Source: Colletes latitarsis (taxonomy: Eukaryota > Arthropoda > Insecta > Hymenoptera > Colletidae). From it: 64,000 nt of DNA. The stretch covers positions 10,106,001-10,170,000 of the forward strand of contig NC_135141.1 of assembly GCF_051014445.1 (NCBI RefSeq). The letters are read 5' to 3'. Both the position numbers and the translations under genes were made by a program. The notes beneath the pieces were generated by a model. The model had not been told where the DNA came from. It searched no databases and was given only the letters and a program-made list of their open reading frames with translations. Positions within the stretch are counted from its first letter, which is position 1. Each line of letters begins with the position of its first letter. Positions 50,175 to 62,786 of this stretch are shown piece by piece.

Positions 50175-50865
50175 ATGAGCCAGATGAGGCCAAATCCCAG
50201 ACAGAAACGAGTGCCATCAGGTGTCTTCCTCTAAAATATTGTTCGAATCCAGGTTTCATTGACTGTTTCAGTGTTATAGCACATTACTACGTCATCCAAA
50301 CCAGAAAAAACCCAGGATCCTGCCAACATGTATGCGAAAGATGCGATAGTATGAGCCAGATGATGGCAATTCCCAGACATAACCCAGACCTAACCGGTGT
50401 TATCCTCTAAAATATAGATCGAATCCAGGTTTAGTGGACTGTTTCAGTGTGGTACCACATTTCTACGTGATACGAACCCGAAATAACCCAGGATCTGGCC
50501 AACAGGTATGCGAAAGATGCGGTAGCATGAGCCAGATGATGGCAAATCCCAGACATAACCCAGACCTAACCGGTGTTATCCTCTAAAATATTGATCCAAT
50601 CCGAGTCTAATTGAGAGTTTCAGTGTGGTACCACATGACTACATGATCCAAACCAGAAACCCCCAGGATCTGGCCAACGGGTATGCGAAAGATGCGACAG
50701 TATGAACCAGGTGAGGGCAAATCCCAGACTTAACCCAGAACTAACCCAGACCTAACCGGTGTTATCCTCTGAAATACAGATCGAATCCAGGCTTAGTGGA
50801 CTGTTTCAGTGTGGTACCACATTACTACGTCATCCAAACCAGAAAAAACCCAGGATCCTGCCAAC
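50175..50865 (+). repeat. ~690 bp segment, copy 2 (copy 1 at 47525-48215)
   Basis: This is the copy of 47525-48215. Noticed differences: 'gtgccatcagg' against 'gtgccaacagg', 'gtatgaaccaggtgagg' against 'gtatgagccagatgagg', and 'gagtctaattg' against 'gagtttaattg'. Confidence 0.85.
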
Positions 50866-51728
50866 AAGCATGCGAAAGATACGAAAGTATGAGCCAGATG
50901 AGGGCAGGTCCCAGGCAGAAACGAGTGCCAACAGGTGTTATCCTCTAAAATATTGTCCGAATCCGGGTTTAATTGACTGTTTCAGTGTGGTACCACATTA
51001 CTGCGTGATCCCAACCAGAAATAGCCCAGAATCTGGCCAACAAGTATGCGAAAGATACGATAGTATGAGCAAGATGAGGGTAAATCCCAGACATAACCCA
51101 GACCTAACCGGTGTTATCCTCTAGAATATTGATCCAATCCAAGTTTAATTGACTGTTTCAGTGTGGTACGACATTACTGCGTGATCCAAACCAGAAGAAA
51201 ACCCTGGATCTGGCCAACAAGTATGCGAAAGAAGCGAATGTATGAGCCAGATGAGGGCAAATCCCAGACATAACCCAGATCTAACCGGTGTTATCCTCTA
51301 GAATATTGATCCAATCAAAGTTTAATTGGCAGTTTCTGTGTGGTAGCAGATTACTACGTGATACAAACTAGAAAAAGCCCAGGATCTGGCCAACAGGTAT
51401 GCGAATGATGCGAAAGTATGAGCCAAATGAGGGCAAATCCCAGACATAACCCAAGCCTAAGCGGTGATATCCTCTAAAATATAGATCGAATCCAGGTTTA
51501 GTGGACTGTTTCAGTGTGGTACCACATTTCTACGTGATACAAACCAGAAATAACCCAGGATCTGGCTAACAAGTATGCGAAAAAGCGAATGTATGAGCCA
51601 GATGAGGGCAAATCCCAGACATAACCCAGACCTAACCGGTGTTATCCTCTAGAATATTGATCCAATCCAAGTTTAATTGACAGTTTCAGTGTGGTAGCAC
51701 ATTACTACGTGATACAAACTAGAAAATG

Positions 51729-53069
51729 CCCAGGATCTGGCCAACGGGTATGCGAAAGATGCGACAGTATGAGCCAGATGAGGGCAAATCCCAGACTTAA
51801 CCCAGAACTAACCCAGACCTAACCGGTGTTATCCTCTGAAATACAGATCGAATCCAGGCTTAGTGGACTGTTTCTGTGTGGTACCACATTACTACGTCAT
51901 CCAAACCAGAAAAAACCCAGGATCCTGCCAACATGTATGCGAAAGATGCGATAGTATGAGCCAGATGAGGGCAAATCCCTGACATAACCCAGACCTAACC
52001 GGTGTTATCCTCTGAAATATAGATCGAATCCAGGCTTAGTGGACTGTTTCAGTGTCGTACGACATTACTACGTCTTCCAAACCAAAAAAACTCCGAATCT
52101 GGCCAACAAGTATGCGACAAATGCGACAGTATGAGCCAGATGAGGGCAAATCCCACACATAACCCTGACCTAGCCGGTGTTATCCTCTAAAATATACATC
52201 GACACCAGGTTTAATTGACTGTCTCAGTGTGGTACGACATTACTGCGTGATCCAAACCAGAAGAAAACCCAGGATCTGGCCAACAAGCATGCGAAAGATA
52301 CGAAAGTATGAGCCAGATGAGGGCAGGTCCCAGGCAGAAACGAGTGCCAACAGGTGTTATCCTCTAAAATATTGTCCGAATCCGGGTTTAATTGACTGTT
52401 TCAGTGTGGTACCACATTACTGCGTGATCCCAACCAGAAATAGCCCAGGATCTGGCCAACAAGTATGCGAAAGATACGATAGTATGAGCAAGATGAGGGT
52501 AAATCCCAGACATAACCCAGACCTAACCGGTGTTATCCTCTAGAAAATTGATCCAATCCAAGTTTAATTGACTGTTTCAGTGTGGTACGACATTACTGCG
52601 TGATCCAAACCAGAAGAAAACCCTGGATCTGGCCAACAAGTATGCGAAAGAAGCGAATGTATGAGCCAGATGAGGGCAAATCCCAGACATAACCCAGACC
52701 TAACCGGTGTTATCCTCTAGAATATTGATCCAATCAAAGTTTAATTGGCAGTTTCTGTGTGGTAGCAGATTACTACGTGATACAAACTAGAAAAAGCCCA
52801 GGATCTGGCCAACAGGTATGCGAATGATGCGAAAGTATGAGCCAAATGAGGGCAAATCCCAGACATAACCCAAGCCTAAGCGGTGATATCCTCTAAAATA
52901 TAGATCGAATCCAGGTTTAGTGGACTGTTTCAGTGTGGTACCACATTTCTACGTGATACAAACCAGAAATAACCCAGGATCTGGCTAACAAGTATGCGAA
53001 AAAGCGAATGTATGAGCCAGATGAGGGCAAATCCCAGACACAACCCAGACCTAACCGGTGTTATCCTCT
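51729..53069 (+). repeat. ~1341 bp segment, copy 2 (copy 1 at 48012-49352)
   Basis: This copy carries 'tagaaaattg' at 52541, a marker shared only with the 57583 and 60185 copies of the 2602 bp core (and a related junction at 57057). This links it to the nested repeat that fills the right end of the window. Confidence 0.88.
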
Positions 53070-55140
53070 AGAATATTGATCCAATCCAAGTTTAATTGAC
53101 AGTTTCAGTGTGGTAGCACATTACTACGTGATACAAACTAGAAAATGCCCAGGATCTGGCCAACAGGTATGCGAATGATGCGAAAGTATGAGCCAAATGA
53201 GGGCAAATCCCAGACATGACCCTAGCCTAAGTGGTGTTATCCTCTAAAATATAGATCGAATCCAGGTTTAGTGGACTGTTTCAGTGTGATACCACATTTC
53301 TACGTGATACAAACCAGAAATAACCCAGGATCTGGCTAACAAGTATGCGAAAAAAGCGAATGCGTGAGCCAGATGAGGGCAAATCCCAGACATAACCCAG
53401 ACCTAACCGGTGTTATCGTCTAAAATATACATCGAAACCAGGTTTAATTGACTGTTTCAGGGTTATCCAAACCAGAAAAAGCCCACGATCTGGCCAACAG
53501 GTATGCGAAAGATGCGACAGTATGAGTCAGATGAGGGCAAATCCCAGACATAACCCAGACCTAACCTGTGTTATCCTCTAAAATATAGATGGAAACCAGG
53601 TTTAATTGGCAGTTTCAGTGTGGTACCACGTTACTACGTGATCCGAACTAGAAAACCCCAGGATCTTGCCAACAGGTATGCGAAAGATGCGATAGTATGA
53701 TCCAGATGATGGCAAATCCCAGACATAACCCAGACCCAACCGGTGTTATCCTCTAAAATATACATCGAATCCAGGTTTAATTGACTGTTTCAGTGTGGTA
53801 CCACATTACTGCGTGATCCCAACCAGAAATAGCCCACGATCTGGCCAACAAGTATGCGATAGATACGATAGTATGAGCAAGATGAGGGCAAATCGCGGAC
53901 GTTACCCAGACCTGGCCGGTGTTATCCTCTAAAGTATACATCGAAACCAGGTTTAATTGACTGTTTCAGTGTGGTATCACATTAGTACGTGATCCAAACC
54001 AGAAAAAGCCCAGGATCTGGTCAACATGTATGCGAAAGATACGAAAGTATGAGCCAGATGAGGGCAAGCCCCAGGCAGAAACGAGTGCCAACAGGTGTTA
54101 TCCTCTAAAATATTGTCCGAATCCAGGTTTAATTGACTGTTTCAGTGTGGTAGCACATTACTACGTCATGCAACCAGAAAAAACCCAGGAGCTGGCCAAA
54201 AGGTATGCGAAAGATGCGACAGTATGAGTCAGATGAGGGCAAATCCCAGACATAACCCAGACCTAACCGGTGTTATCCTCTAAAATATTGATCCAATCCG
54301 AGTTTAATCGACAGTTTCAGTGTGGTACCACATTACTACGTGATCCAAACCAGTAAAACCCAGGATCTGGCCAAGAGGTATGAGAAAAAAGCGTACGTAT
54401 GAGCCAGATGAGGGCAAATCGCAGACGTAACCCAGACCTAACCGGTGTTATCCTCGAAAGTATACGTCGAAACCTGGTTTAATTGACTGTTTCGGTGTGG
54501 TACCACATTACTACGTGATCCAAACTAGAAAAAGTACAGGATCTGGCCAACAGGTATGCGAATGATGCGAAAGTATGAGCCAGATGAGGGCAAATGCCAG
54601 ACATAACCCAGACCCAACCGGTGTTATCACCTAAAATATACATCGAAACCAGGTTTAACTGACTGTTTCAGGGTAATCCAAACCAGAAAAAGCCCAGGAT
54701 CTGGCCAACAGGTATGCGAAAGATGCGATAGTATGAGCCAGATGGGGGCAAATACCAGACATAACCCAGACCAAACCGGTGTTATCCTCTAAAATATACA
54801 TCGACACCAGGTTTAATTGACTGTCTCAGTGTGGTACGACATTACTGCGTGATCCAAACCAGAAGAAGACCCAGGATCTGGCCAACAAGTATGCGATTAA
54901 TGCGAAAGTATGAACCAGATAATTGCAAATACCAGACCTAACACAAACCTAACCGTTGTTATCCTGTAAAATATTGTTCGAATCCAGGTTGAATTGACTG
55001 TTTCAGTGTGGCACCACATTTCTACGTGATACAAACCGGAAATAACCCAGGATCTGGCTAACAAGTATGCGAAAAAAGCGAATGTATGAGCCAGATGAGG
55101 ACAAATCCCAGACAAAACCCAGTCCTAGCCTGTGTTATCC
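52541..55140 (+). repeat. 2602 bp core unit, copy 1 (15 monomers)
   Basis: The core begins at the marker 'tagaaaattgatccaatcc' and ends at 'cagtcctagcctgtgttatc'. It recurs at 57583 (offset 5042) and 60185 (offset 7644). Its length fits 15 monomers of which two are the short dyad-less type (near 53457 and 54667). I noticed no substitutions between the three copies on reading. Confidence 0.93.
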
Positions 55141-57582
55141 ACTAAAATATAGATCGAAACCAGGTTTAATTGACAGTTTCAGTGTGGTACCACGTTACTG
55201 CGTGATCCGAACTAGAAAACCCCAGGATCTTGCCAACAGGTATGCGAAAGATGCGATAGTATGATCCAGATGATGGCAAATCCCAGACATAACCCAGACC
55301 CAACCGGTGTTATCCTCTAAAATATACATCGAATCCAGGTTTAATTGACTGTTTCAGTGTGGTACCATATTACTGCGTGATCCCAACCAGAAATAGCCCA
55401 GGATCTGGCCAACAAGTATGCGAAAGATACGATAGTATGAGCAAGATGAGGGCAAATCCCAGACATAACCCAGACCTAACCGGTGTTATCCTCTAGAATA
55501 TTGATCCAATCCAAGTTTAATTGACAATTTCAGTGTGGTACCACATTACTACGTGATCCAAACCAGAAAATTCCAGGATCTGTCCAACAGGTATGCGAAG
55601 AATGCGAAAGTATGATCCAGATGATGGCAAATCCCAGACATAACCCAGACCCAACCGGTGTTATCCTCTAAAATATACATCGATTCCTGGTTTAATTGAC
55701 TGTTTCAGTGTGGTACCACATTACTGCGTGATCCCAACCAGAAATAGCCCAGGATCTGGCCAACAAGTATGCGAAAGATGCGATAGTATGAGCAAGATGA
55801 GGGCAAATCCCAGACATAACCCAGACCTAACCGGTGTTATCCTCTAGACTATTGATCCAATCCAAGTTTAATTGACAATTTCAGTGTGGTACCACATTAC
55901 TACGTGATCCAAACCAGAAAACCCCAGTGTCTGGCCAACATGTATCCGAAAAATGCGAAAGTATGAGTCAGATAAGGGCAAATCCCAGACATAACCAAGA
56001 CCTAACCGGTGTTATCCTCTAGAATATAGATCCAAAGCAGGATTAATTGATTGTTTCAGTGTGGTACCACGTTACTGCGTGATCCAGACCAGAAAAAACC
56101 AAGGATCTGGCCAACAAGTATGCGATATATGTGAAAGTATGATCCAGATGATGGCAAATCCCAGACATAACCCAGACCCAACCGGTGTTATCCTCTAAAA
56201 TATACATCGAATCCAGGTTTAATGGACTGTTTCAGTGTGGTACCACATTTCTACGTGATACAAACCGGAAATAACCCAGGATCTGGCTAACAAGTATGCG
56301 AAAAAAGCGAATGTATGAGCCAGATGAGGGCAAATCCCAGACAAAACCCAGTCCTAACCTGTGTTATCGTCTAAAATATAGATCGAAACCAGGTTTAATT
56401 GACAGTTTCAGTGTGGTACCACGTTACTACGTGATCCGAACTAGAAAACCCCAGGATCTTGCCAACAGGTATGGGAAAGATGCGATAGTATGATCCAGAT
56501 GATGGCAAATCCCAGACATAACCCAGACCCAACCGGTGTTATCCTCTAAAATATACATCGAAACCAGGTTTAATTGACTGTTTCAGTGTGGTACCACATT
56601 TCTACGTGATACAAACCGGAAATAACCCAGGATCTGGCTAACAAGTATGCGAAAAAAGCGAATGTATGAGCCAGATGAGGGCAAATGCCAGACATAACCC
56701 AGACCTAATCGGTGTTATCCTCTAGACTATTGATCCAATCCAAGTTTAATTGACAATTTCAGTGTGGTACCACATTACTACGTGATCCAAACCAGAAGAC
56801 CCCAGTGTCTGGCCAACATGTATCCGAAAAATGCGAAAGTGTGAGTCAGATGAGGGCAAATCCCAGACATAACCCAGACCCAACCTGTGTTATCCTCTAA
56901 AATATACATCGAAACCAGGTATAATTGACTGTTCCAGGGTTATCCAAACCAGAAAACCCCAGGATCTGGCCAGCAGGTATGCGAAAGATGCGATAGTATG
57001 AGCCAGATGAGGGCAAATCCCAGACATAACCCAGACCTAACCGGTGTTATCCTCTAGAAAATTGATCCAATCCAGGTTTAATTGACTGTCTCAGTGTGGT
57101 ACCACATTACTGCGTGATCCCAACCAGAAATAGCCCACGATCTGGCCAACAAGTATGCGATAGATACGATAGTATGAGCAAGATGAGGGCAAATCGCGGA
57201 CGTTACCCAGACCTGGCCGGTGTTATCCTCTAAAGTATACATCGAAACCAGGTTTAATTGACTGTTTCAGTGTGGTATCACATTAGTACGTGATCCAAAC
57301 CAGAAAAAGCCCAGGATCTGGTCAACATGTATGCGAAAGATACGAAAGTATGAGCCAGATGAGGGCAGGTCCCAGGCAGAAACGAGTGCCAACAGGTGTT
57401 ATCCTCTAAAATATTGTCCGAATCCGGGTTTAATTGACTGTTTCAGTGTGGTACCACATTACTGCGTGATCCCAACCAGAAATAGCCCAGGATCTGGCCA
57501 ACAAGTATGCGAAAGATACGATAGTATGAGCAAGATGAGGGTAAATCCCAGACATAACCCAGACCTAACCGGTGTTATCCTC
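55141..57582 (+). repeat. Tail segment following core copy 1 (~2442 bp)
   Basis: This joins core copy 1 to core copy 2, so core plus tail form a 5042 bp period. The first about 1216 bp (55141-56356) reappear after core copy 3 at 62785-64000. Its right part (about 57101-57366) copies 53800-54065 from inside the core at an offset of 3301 bp. The last about 260 bp (57324-57582) match 52282-52540 just upstream of core copy 1. Confidence 0.9.
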
Positions 57583-60184
57583 TAGAAAATTGATCCAATC
57601 CAAGTTTAATTGACTGTTTCAGTGTGGTACGACATTACTGCGTGATCCAAACCAGAAGAAAACCCTGGATCTGGCCAACAAGTATGCGAAAGAAGCGAAT
57701 GTATGAGCCAGATGAGGGCAAATCCCAGACATAACCCAGACCTAACCGGTGTTATCCTCTAGAATATTGATCCAATCAAAGTTTAATTGGCAGTTTCTGT
57801 GTGGTAGCAGATTACTACGTGATACAAACTAGAAAAAGCCCAGGATCTGGCCAACAGGTATGCGAATGATGCGAAAGTATGAGCCAAATGAGGGCAAATC
57901 CCAGACATAACCCAAGCCTAAGCGGTGATATCCTCTAAAATATAGATCGAATCCAGGTTTAGTGGACTGTTTCAGTGTGGTACCACATTTCTACGTGATA
58001 CAAACCAGAAATAACCCAGGATCTGGCTAACAAGTATGCGAAAAAGCGAATGTATGAGCCAGATGAGGGCAAATCCCAGACACAACCCAGACCTAACCGG
58101 TGTTATCCTCTAGAATATTGATCCAATCCAAGTTTAATTGACAGTTTCAGTGTGGTAGCACATTACTACGTGATACAAACTAGAAAATGCCCAGGATCTG
58201 GCCAACAGGTATGCGAATGATGCGAAAGTATGAGCCAAATGAGGGCAAATCCCAGACATGACCCTAGCCTAAGTGGTGTTATCCTCTAAAATATAGATCG
58301 AATCCAGGTTTAGTGGACTGTTTCAGTGTGATACCACATTTCTACGTGATACAAACCAGAAATAACCCAGGATCTGGCTAACAAGTATGCGAAAAAAGCG
58401 AATGCGTGAGCCAGATGAGGGCAAATCCCAGACATAACCCAGACCTAACCGGTGTTATCGTCTAAAATATACATCGAAACCAGGTTTAATTGACTGTTTC
58501 AGGGTTATCCAAACCAGAAAAAGCCCACGATCTGGCCAACAGGTATGCGAAAGATGCGACAGTATGAGTCAGATGAGGGCAAATCCCAGACATAACCCAG
58601 ACCTAACCTGTGTTATCCTCTAAAATATAGATGGAAACCAGGTTTAATTGGCAGTTTCAGTGTGGTACCACGTTACTACGTGATCCGAACTAGAAAACCC
58701 CAGGATCTTGCCAACAGGTATGCGAAAGATGCGATAGTATGATCCAGATGATGGCAAATCCCAGACATAACCCAGACCCAACCGGTGTTATCCTCTAAAA
58801 TATACATCGAATCCAGGTTTAATTGACTGTTTCAGTGTGGTACCACATTACTGCGTGATCCCAACCAGAAATAGCCCACGATCTGGCCAACAAGTATGCG
58901 ATAGATACGATAGTATGAGCAAGATGAGGGCAAATCGCGGACGTTACCCAGACCTGGCCGGTGTTATCCTCTAAAGTATACATCGAAACCAGGTTTAATT
59001 GACTGTTTCAGTGTGGTATCACATTAGTACGTGATCCAAACCAGAAAAAGCCCAGGATCTGGTCAACATGTATGCGAAAGATACGAAAGTATGAGCCAGA
59101 TGAGGGCAAGCCCCAGGCAGAAACGAGTGCCAACAGGTGTTATCCTCTAAAATATTGTCCGAATCCAGGTTTAATTGACTGTTTCAGTGTGGTAGCACAT
59201 TACTACGTCATGCAACCAGAAAAAACCCAGGAGCTGGCCAAAAGGTATGCGAAAGATGCGACAGTATGAGTCAGATGAGGGCAAATCCCAGACATAACCC
59301 AGACCTAACCGGTGTTATCCTCTAAAATATTGATCCAATCCGAGTTTAATCGACAGTTTCAGTGTGGTACCACATTACTACGTGATCCAAACCAGTAAAA
59401 CCCAGGATCTGGCCAAGAGGTATGAGAAAAAAGCGTACGTATGAGCCAGATGAGGGCAAATCGCAGACGTAACCCAGACCTAACCGGTGTTATCCTCGAA
59501 AGTATACGTCGAAACCTGGTTTAATTGACTGTTTCGGTGTGGTACCACATTACTACGTGATCCAAACTAGAAAAAGTACAGGATCTGGCCAACAGGTATG
59601 CGAATGATGCGAAAGTATGAGCCAGATGAGGGCAAATGCCAGACATAACCCAGACCCAACCGGTGTTATCACCTAAAATATACATCGAAACCAGGTTTAA
59701 CTGACTGTTTCAGGGTAATCCAAACCAGAAAAAGCCCAGGATCTGGCCAACAGGTATGCGAAAGATGCGATAGTATGAGCCAGATGGGGGCAAATACCAG
59801 ACATAACCCAGACCAAACCGGTGTTATCCTCTAAAATATACATCGACACCAGGTTTAATTGACTGTCTCAGTGTGGTACGACATTACTGCGTGATCCAAA
59901 CCAGAAGAAGACCCAGGATCTGGCCAACAAGTATGCGATTAATGCGAAAGTATGAACCAGATAATTGCAAATACCAGACCTAACACAAACCTAACCGTTG
60001 TTATCCTGTAAAATATTGTTCGAATCCAGGTTGAATTGACTGTTTCAGTGTGGCACCACATTTCTACGTGATACAAACCGGAAATAACCCAGGATCTGGC
60101 TAACAAGTATGCGAAAAAAGCGAATGTATGAGCCAGATGAGGACAAATCCCAGACAAAACCCAGTCCTAGCCTGTGTTATCCTC
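57583..60184 (+). repeat. 2602 bp core unit, copy 2
   Basis: This follows the tail and is joined directly to core copy 3 without a tail, at 'gtgttatcctctagaaaa' near 60176-60190. That makes 57583-62786 a direct tandem pair with a 2602 bp period. Confidence 0.93.
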
Positions 60185-62786
60185 TAGAAAATTGATCCAA
60201 TCCAAGTTTAATTGACTGTTTCAGTGTGGTACGACATTACTGCGTGATCCAAACCAGAAGAAAACCCTGGATCTGGCCAACAAGTATGCGAAAGAAGCGA
60301 ATGTATGAGCCAGATGAGGGCAAATCCCAGACATAACCCAGACCTAACCGGTGTTATCCTCTAGAATATTGATCCAATCAAAGTTTAATTGGCAGTTTCT
60401 GTGTGGTAGCAGATTACTACGTGATACAAACTAGAAAAAGCCCAGGATCTGGCCAACAGGTATGCGAATGATGCGAAAGTATGAGCCAAATGAGGGCAAA
60501 TCCCAGACATAACCCAAGCCTAAGCGGTGATATCCTCTAAAATATAGATCGAATCCAGGTTTAGTGGACTGTTTCAGTGTGGTACCACATTTCTACGTGA
60601 TACAAACCAGAAATAACCCAGGATCTGGCTAACAAGTATGCGAAAAAGCGAATGTATGAGCCAGATGAGGGCAAATCCCAGACACAACCCAGACCTAACC
60701 GGTGTTATCCTCTAGAATATTGATCCAATCCAAGTTTAATTGACAGTTTCAGTGTGGTAGCACATTACTACGTGATACAAACTAGAAAATGCCCAGGATC
60801 TGGCCAACAGGTATGCGAATGATGCGAAAGTATGAGCCAAATGAGGGCAAATCCCAGACATGACCCTAGCCTAAGTGGTGTTATCCTCTAAAATATAGAT
60901 CGAATCCAGGTTTAGTGGACTGTTTCAGTGTGATACCACATTTCTACGTGATACAAACCAGAAATAACCCAGGATCTGGCTAACAAGTATGCGAAAAAAG
61001 CGAATGCGTGAGCCAGATGAGGGCAAATCCCAGACATAACCCAGACCTAACCGGTGTTATCGTCTAAAATATACATCGAAACCAGGTTTAATTGACTGTT
61101 TCAGGGTTATCCAAACCAGAAAAAGCCCACGATCTGGCCAACAGGTATGCGAAAGATGCGACAGTATGAGTCAGATGAGGGCAAATCCCAGACATAACCC
61201 AGACCTAACCTGTGTTATCCTCTAAAATATAGATGGAAACCAGGTTTAATTGGCAGTTTCAGTGTGGTACCACGTTACTACGTGATCCGAACTAGAAAAC
61301 CCCAGGATCTTGCCAACAGGTATGCGAAAGATGCGATAGTATGATCCAGATGATGGCAAATCCCAGACATAACCCAGACCCAACCGGTGTTATCCTCTAA
61401 AATATACATCGAATCCAGGTTTAATTGACTGTTTCAGTGTGGTACCACATTACTGCGTGATCCCAACCAGAAATAGCCCACGATCTGGCCAACAAGTATG
61501 CGATAGATACGATAGTATGAGCAAGATGAGGGCAAATCGCGGACGTTACCCAGACCTGGCCGGTGTTATCCTCTAAAGTATACATCGAAACCAGGTTTAA
61601 TTGACTGTTTCAGTGTGGTATCACATTAGTACGTGATCCAAACCAGAAAAAGCCCAGGATCTGGTCAACATGTATGCGAAAGATACGAAAGTATGAGCCA
61701 GATGAGGGCAAGCCCCAGGCAGAAACGAGTGCCAACAGGTGTTATCCTCTAAAATATTGTCCGAATCCAGGTTTAATTGACTGTTTCAGTGTGGTAGCAC
61801 ATTACTACGTCATGCAACCAGAAAAAACCCAGGAGCTGGCCAAAAGGTATGCGAAAGATGCGACAGTATGAGTCAGATGAGGGCAAATCCCAGACATAAC
61901 CCAGACCTAACCGGTGTTATCCTCTAAAATATTGATCCAATCCGAGTTTAATCGACAGTTTCAGTGTGGTACCACATTACTACGTGATCCAAACCAGTAA
62001 AACCCAGGATCTGGCCAAGAGGTATGAGAAAAAAGCGTACGTATGAGCCAGATGAGGGCAAATCGCAGACGTAACCCAGACCTAACCGGTGTTATCCTCG
62101 AAAGTATACGTCGAAACCTGGTTTAATTGACTGTTTCGGTGTGGTACCACATTACTACGTGATCCAAACTAGAAAAAGTACAGGATCTGGCCAACAGGTA
62201 TGCGAATGATGCGAAAGTATGAGCCAGATGAGGGCAAATGCCAGACATAACCCAGACCCAACCGGTGTTATCACCTAAAATATACATCGAAACCAGGTTT
62301 AACTGACTGTTTCAGGGTAATCCAAACCAGAAAAAGCCCAGGATCTGGCCAACAGGTATGCGAAAGATGCGATAGTATGAGCCAGATGGGGGCAAATACC
62401 AGACATAACCCAGACCAAACCGGTGTTATCCTCTAAAATATACATCGACACCAGGTTTAATTGACTGTCTCAGTGTGGTACGACATTACTGCGTGATCCA
62501 AACCAGAAGAAGACCCAGGATCTGGCCAACAAGTATGCGATTAATGCGAAAGTATGAACCAGATAATTGCAAATACCAGACCTAACACAAACCTAACCGT
62601 TGTTATCCTGTAAAATATTGTTCGAATCCAGGTTGAATTGACTGTTTCAGTGTGGCACCACATTTCTACGTGATACAAACCGGAAATAACCCAGGATCTG
62701 GCTAACAAGTATGCGAAAAAAGCGAATGTATGAGCCAGATGAGGACAAATCCCAGACAAAACCCAGTCCTAGCCTGTGTTATCCAC
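60185..62786 (+). repeat. 2602 bp core unit, copy 3
   Basis: This is the third core copy. It ends 'gtgttatccactaaaatat' like copy 1 and is followed by the tail. From 60185 to the window end everything matches 52541-56356 at an offset of 7644 bp. Confidence 0.93.

Noticed and set aside
50759..51124. Longest open frame (121 codons) and the many 60-104 codon relatives such as 38206-38505, 44985-45284, 48512-48826 and 52229-52543
   Set aside because: They are translations of the same satellite segment. Most start at the 'gtatgcgaaa' ATG or a neighbouring one and end at stops fixed in the monomer. The monomer length is not a multiple of three, so frames cannot persist. Copies appear only where the segment is duplicated, and neighbouring monomers break the frame.
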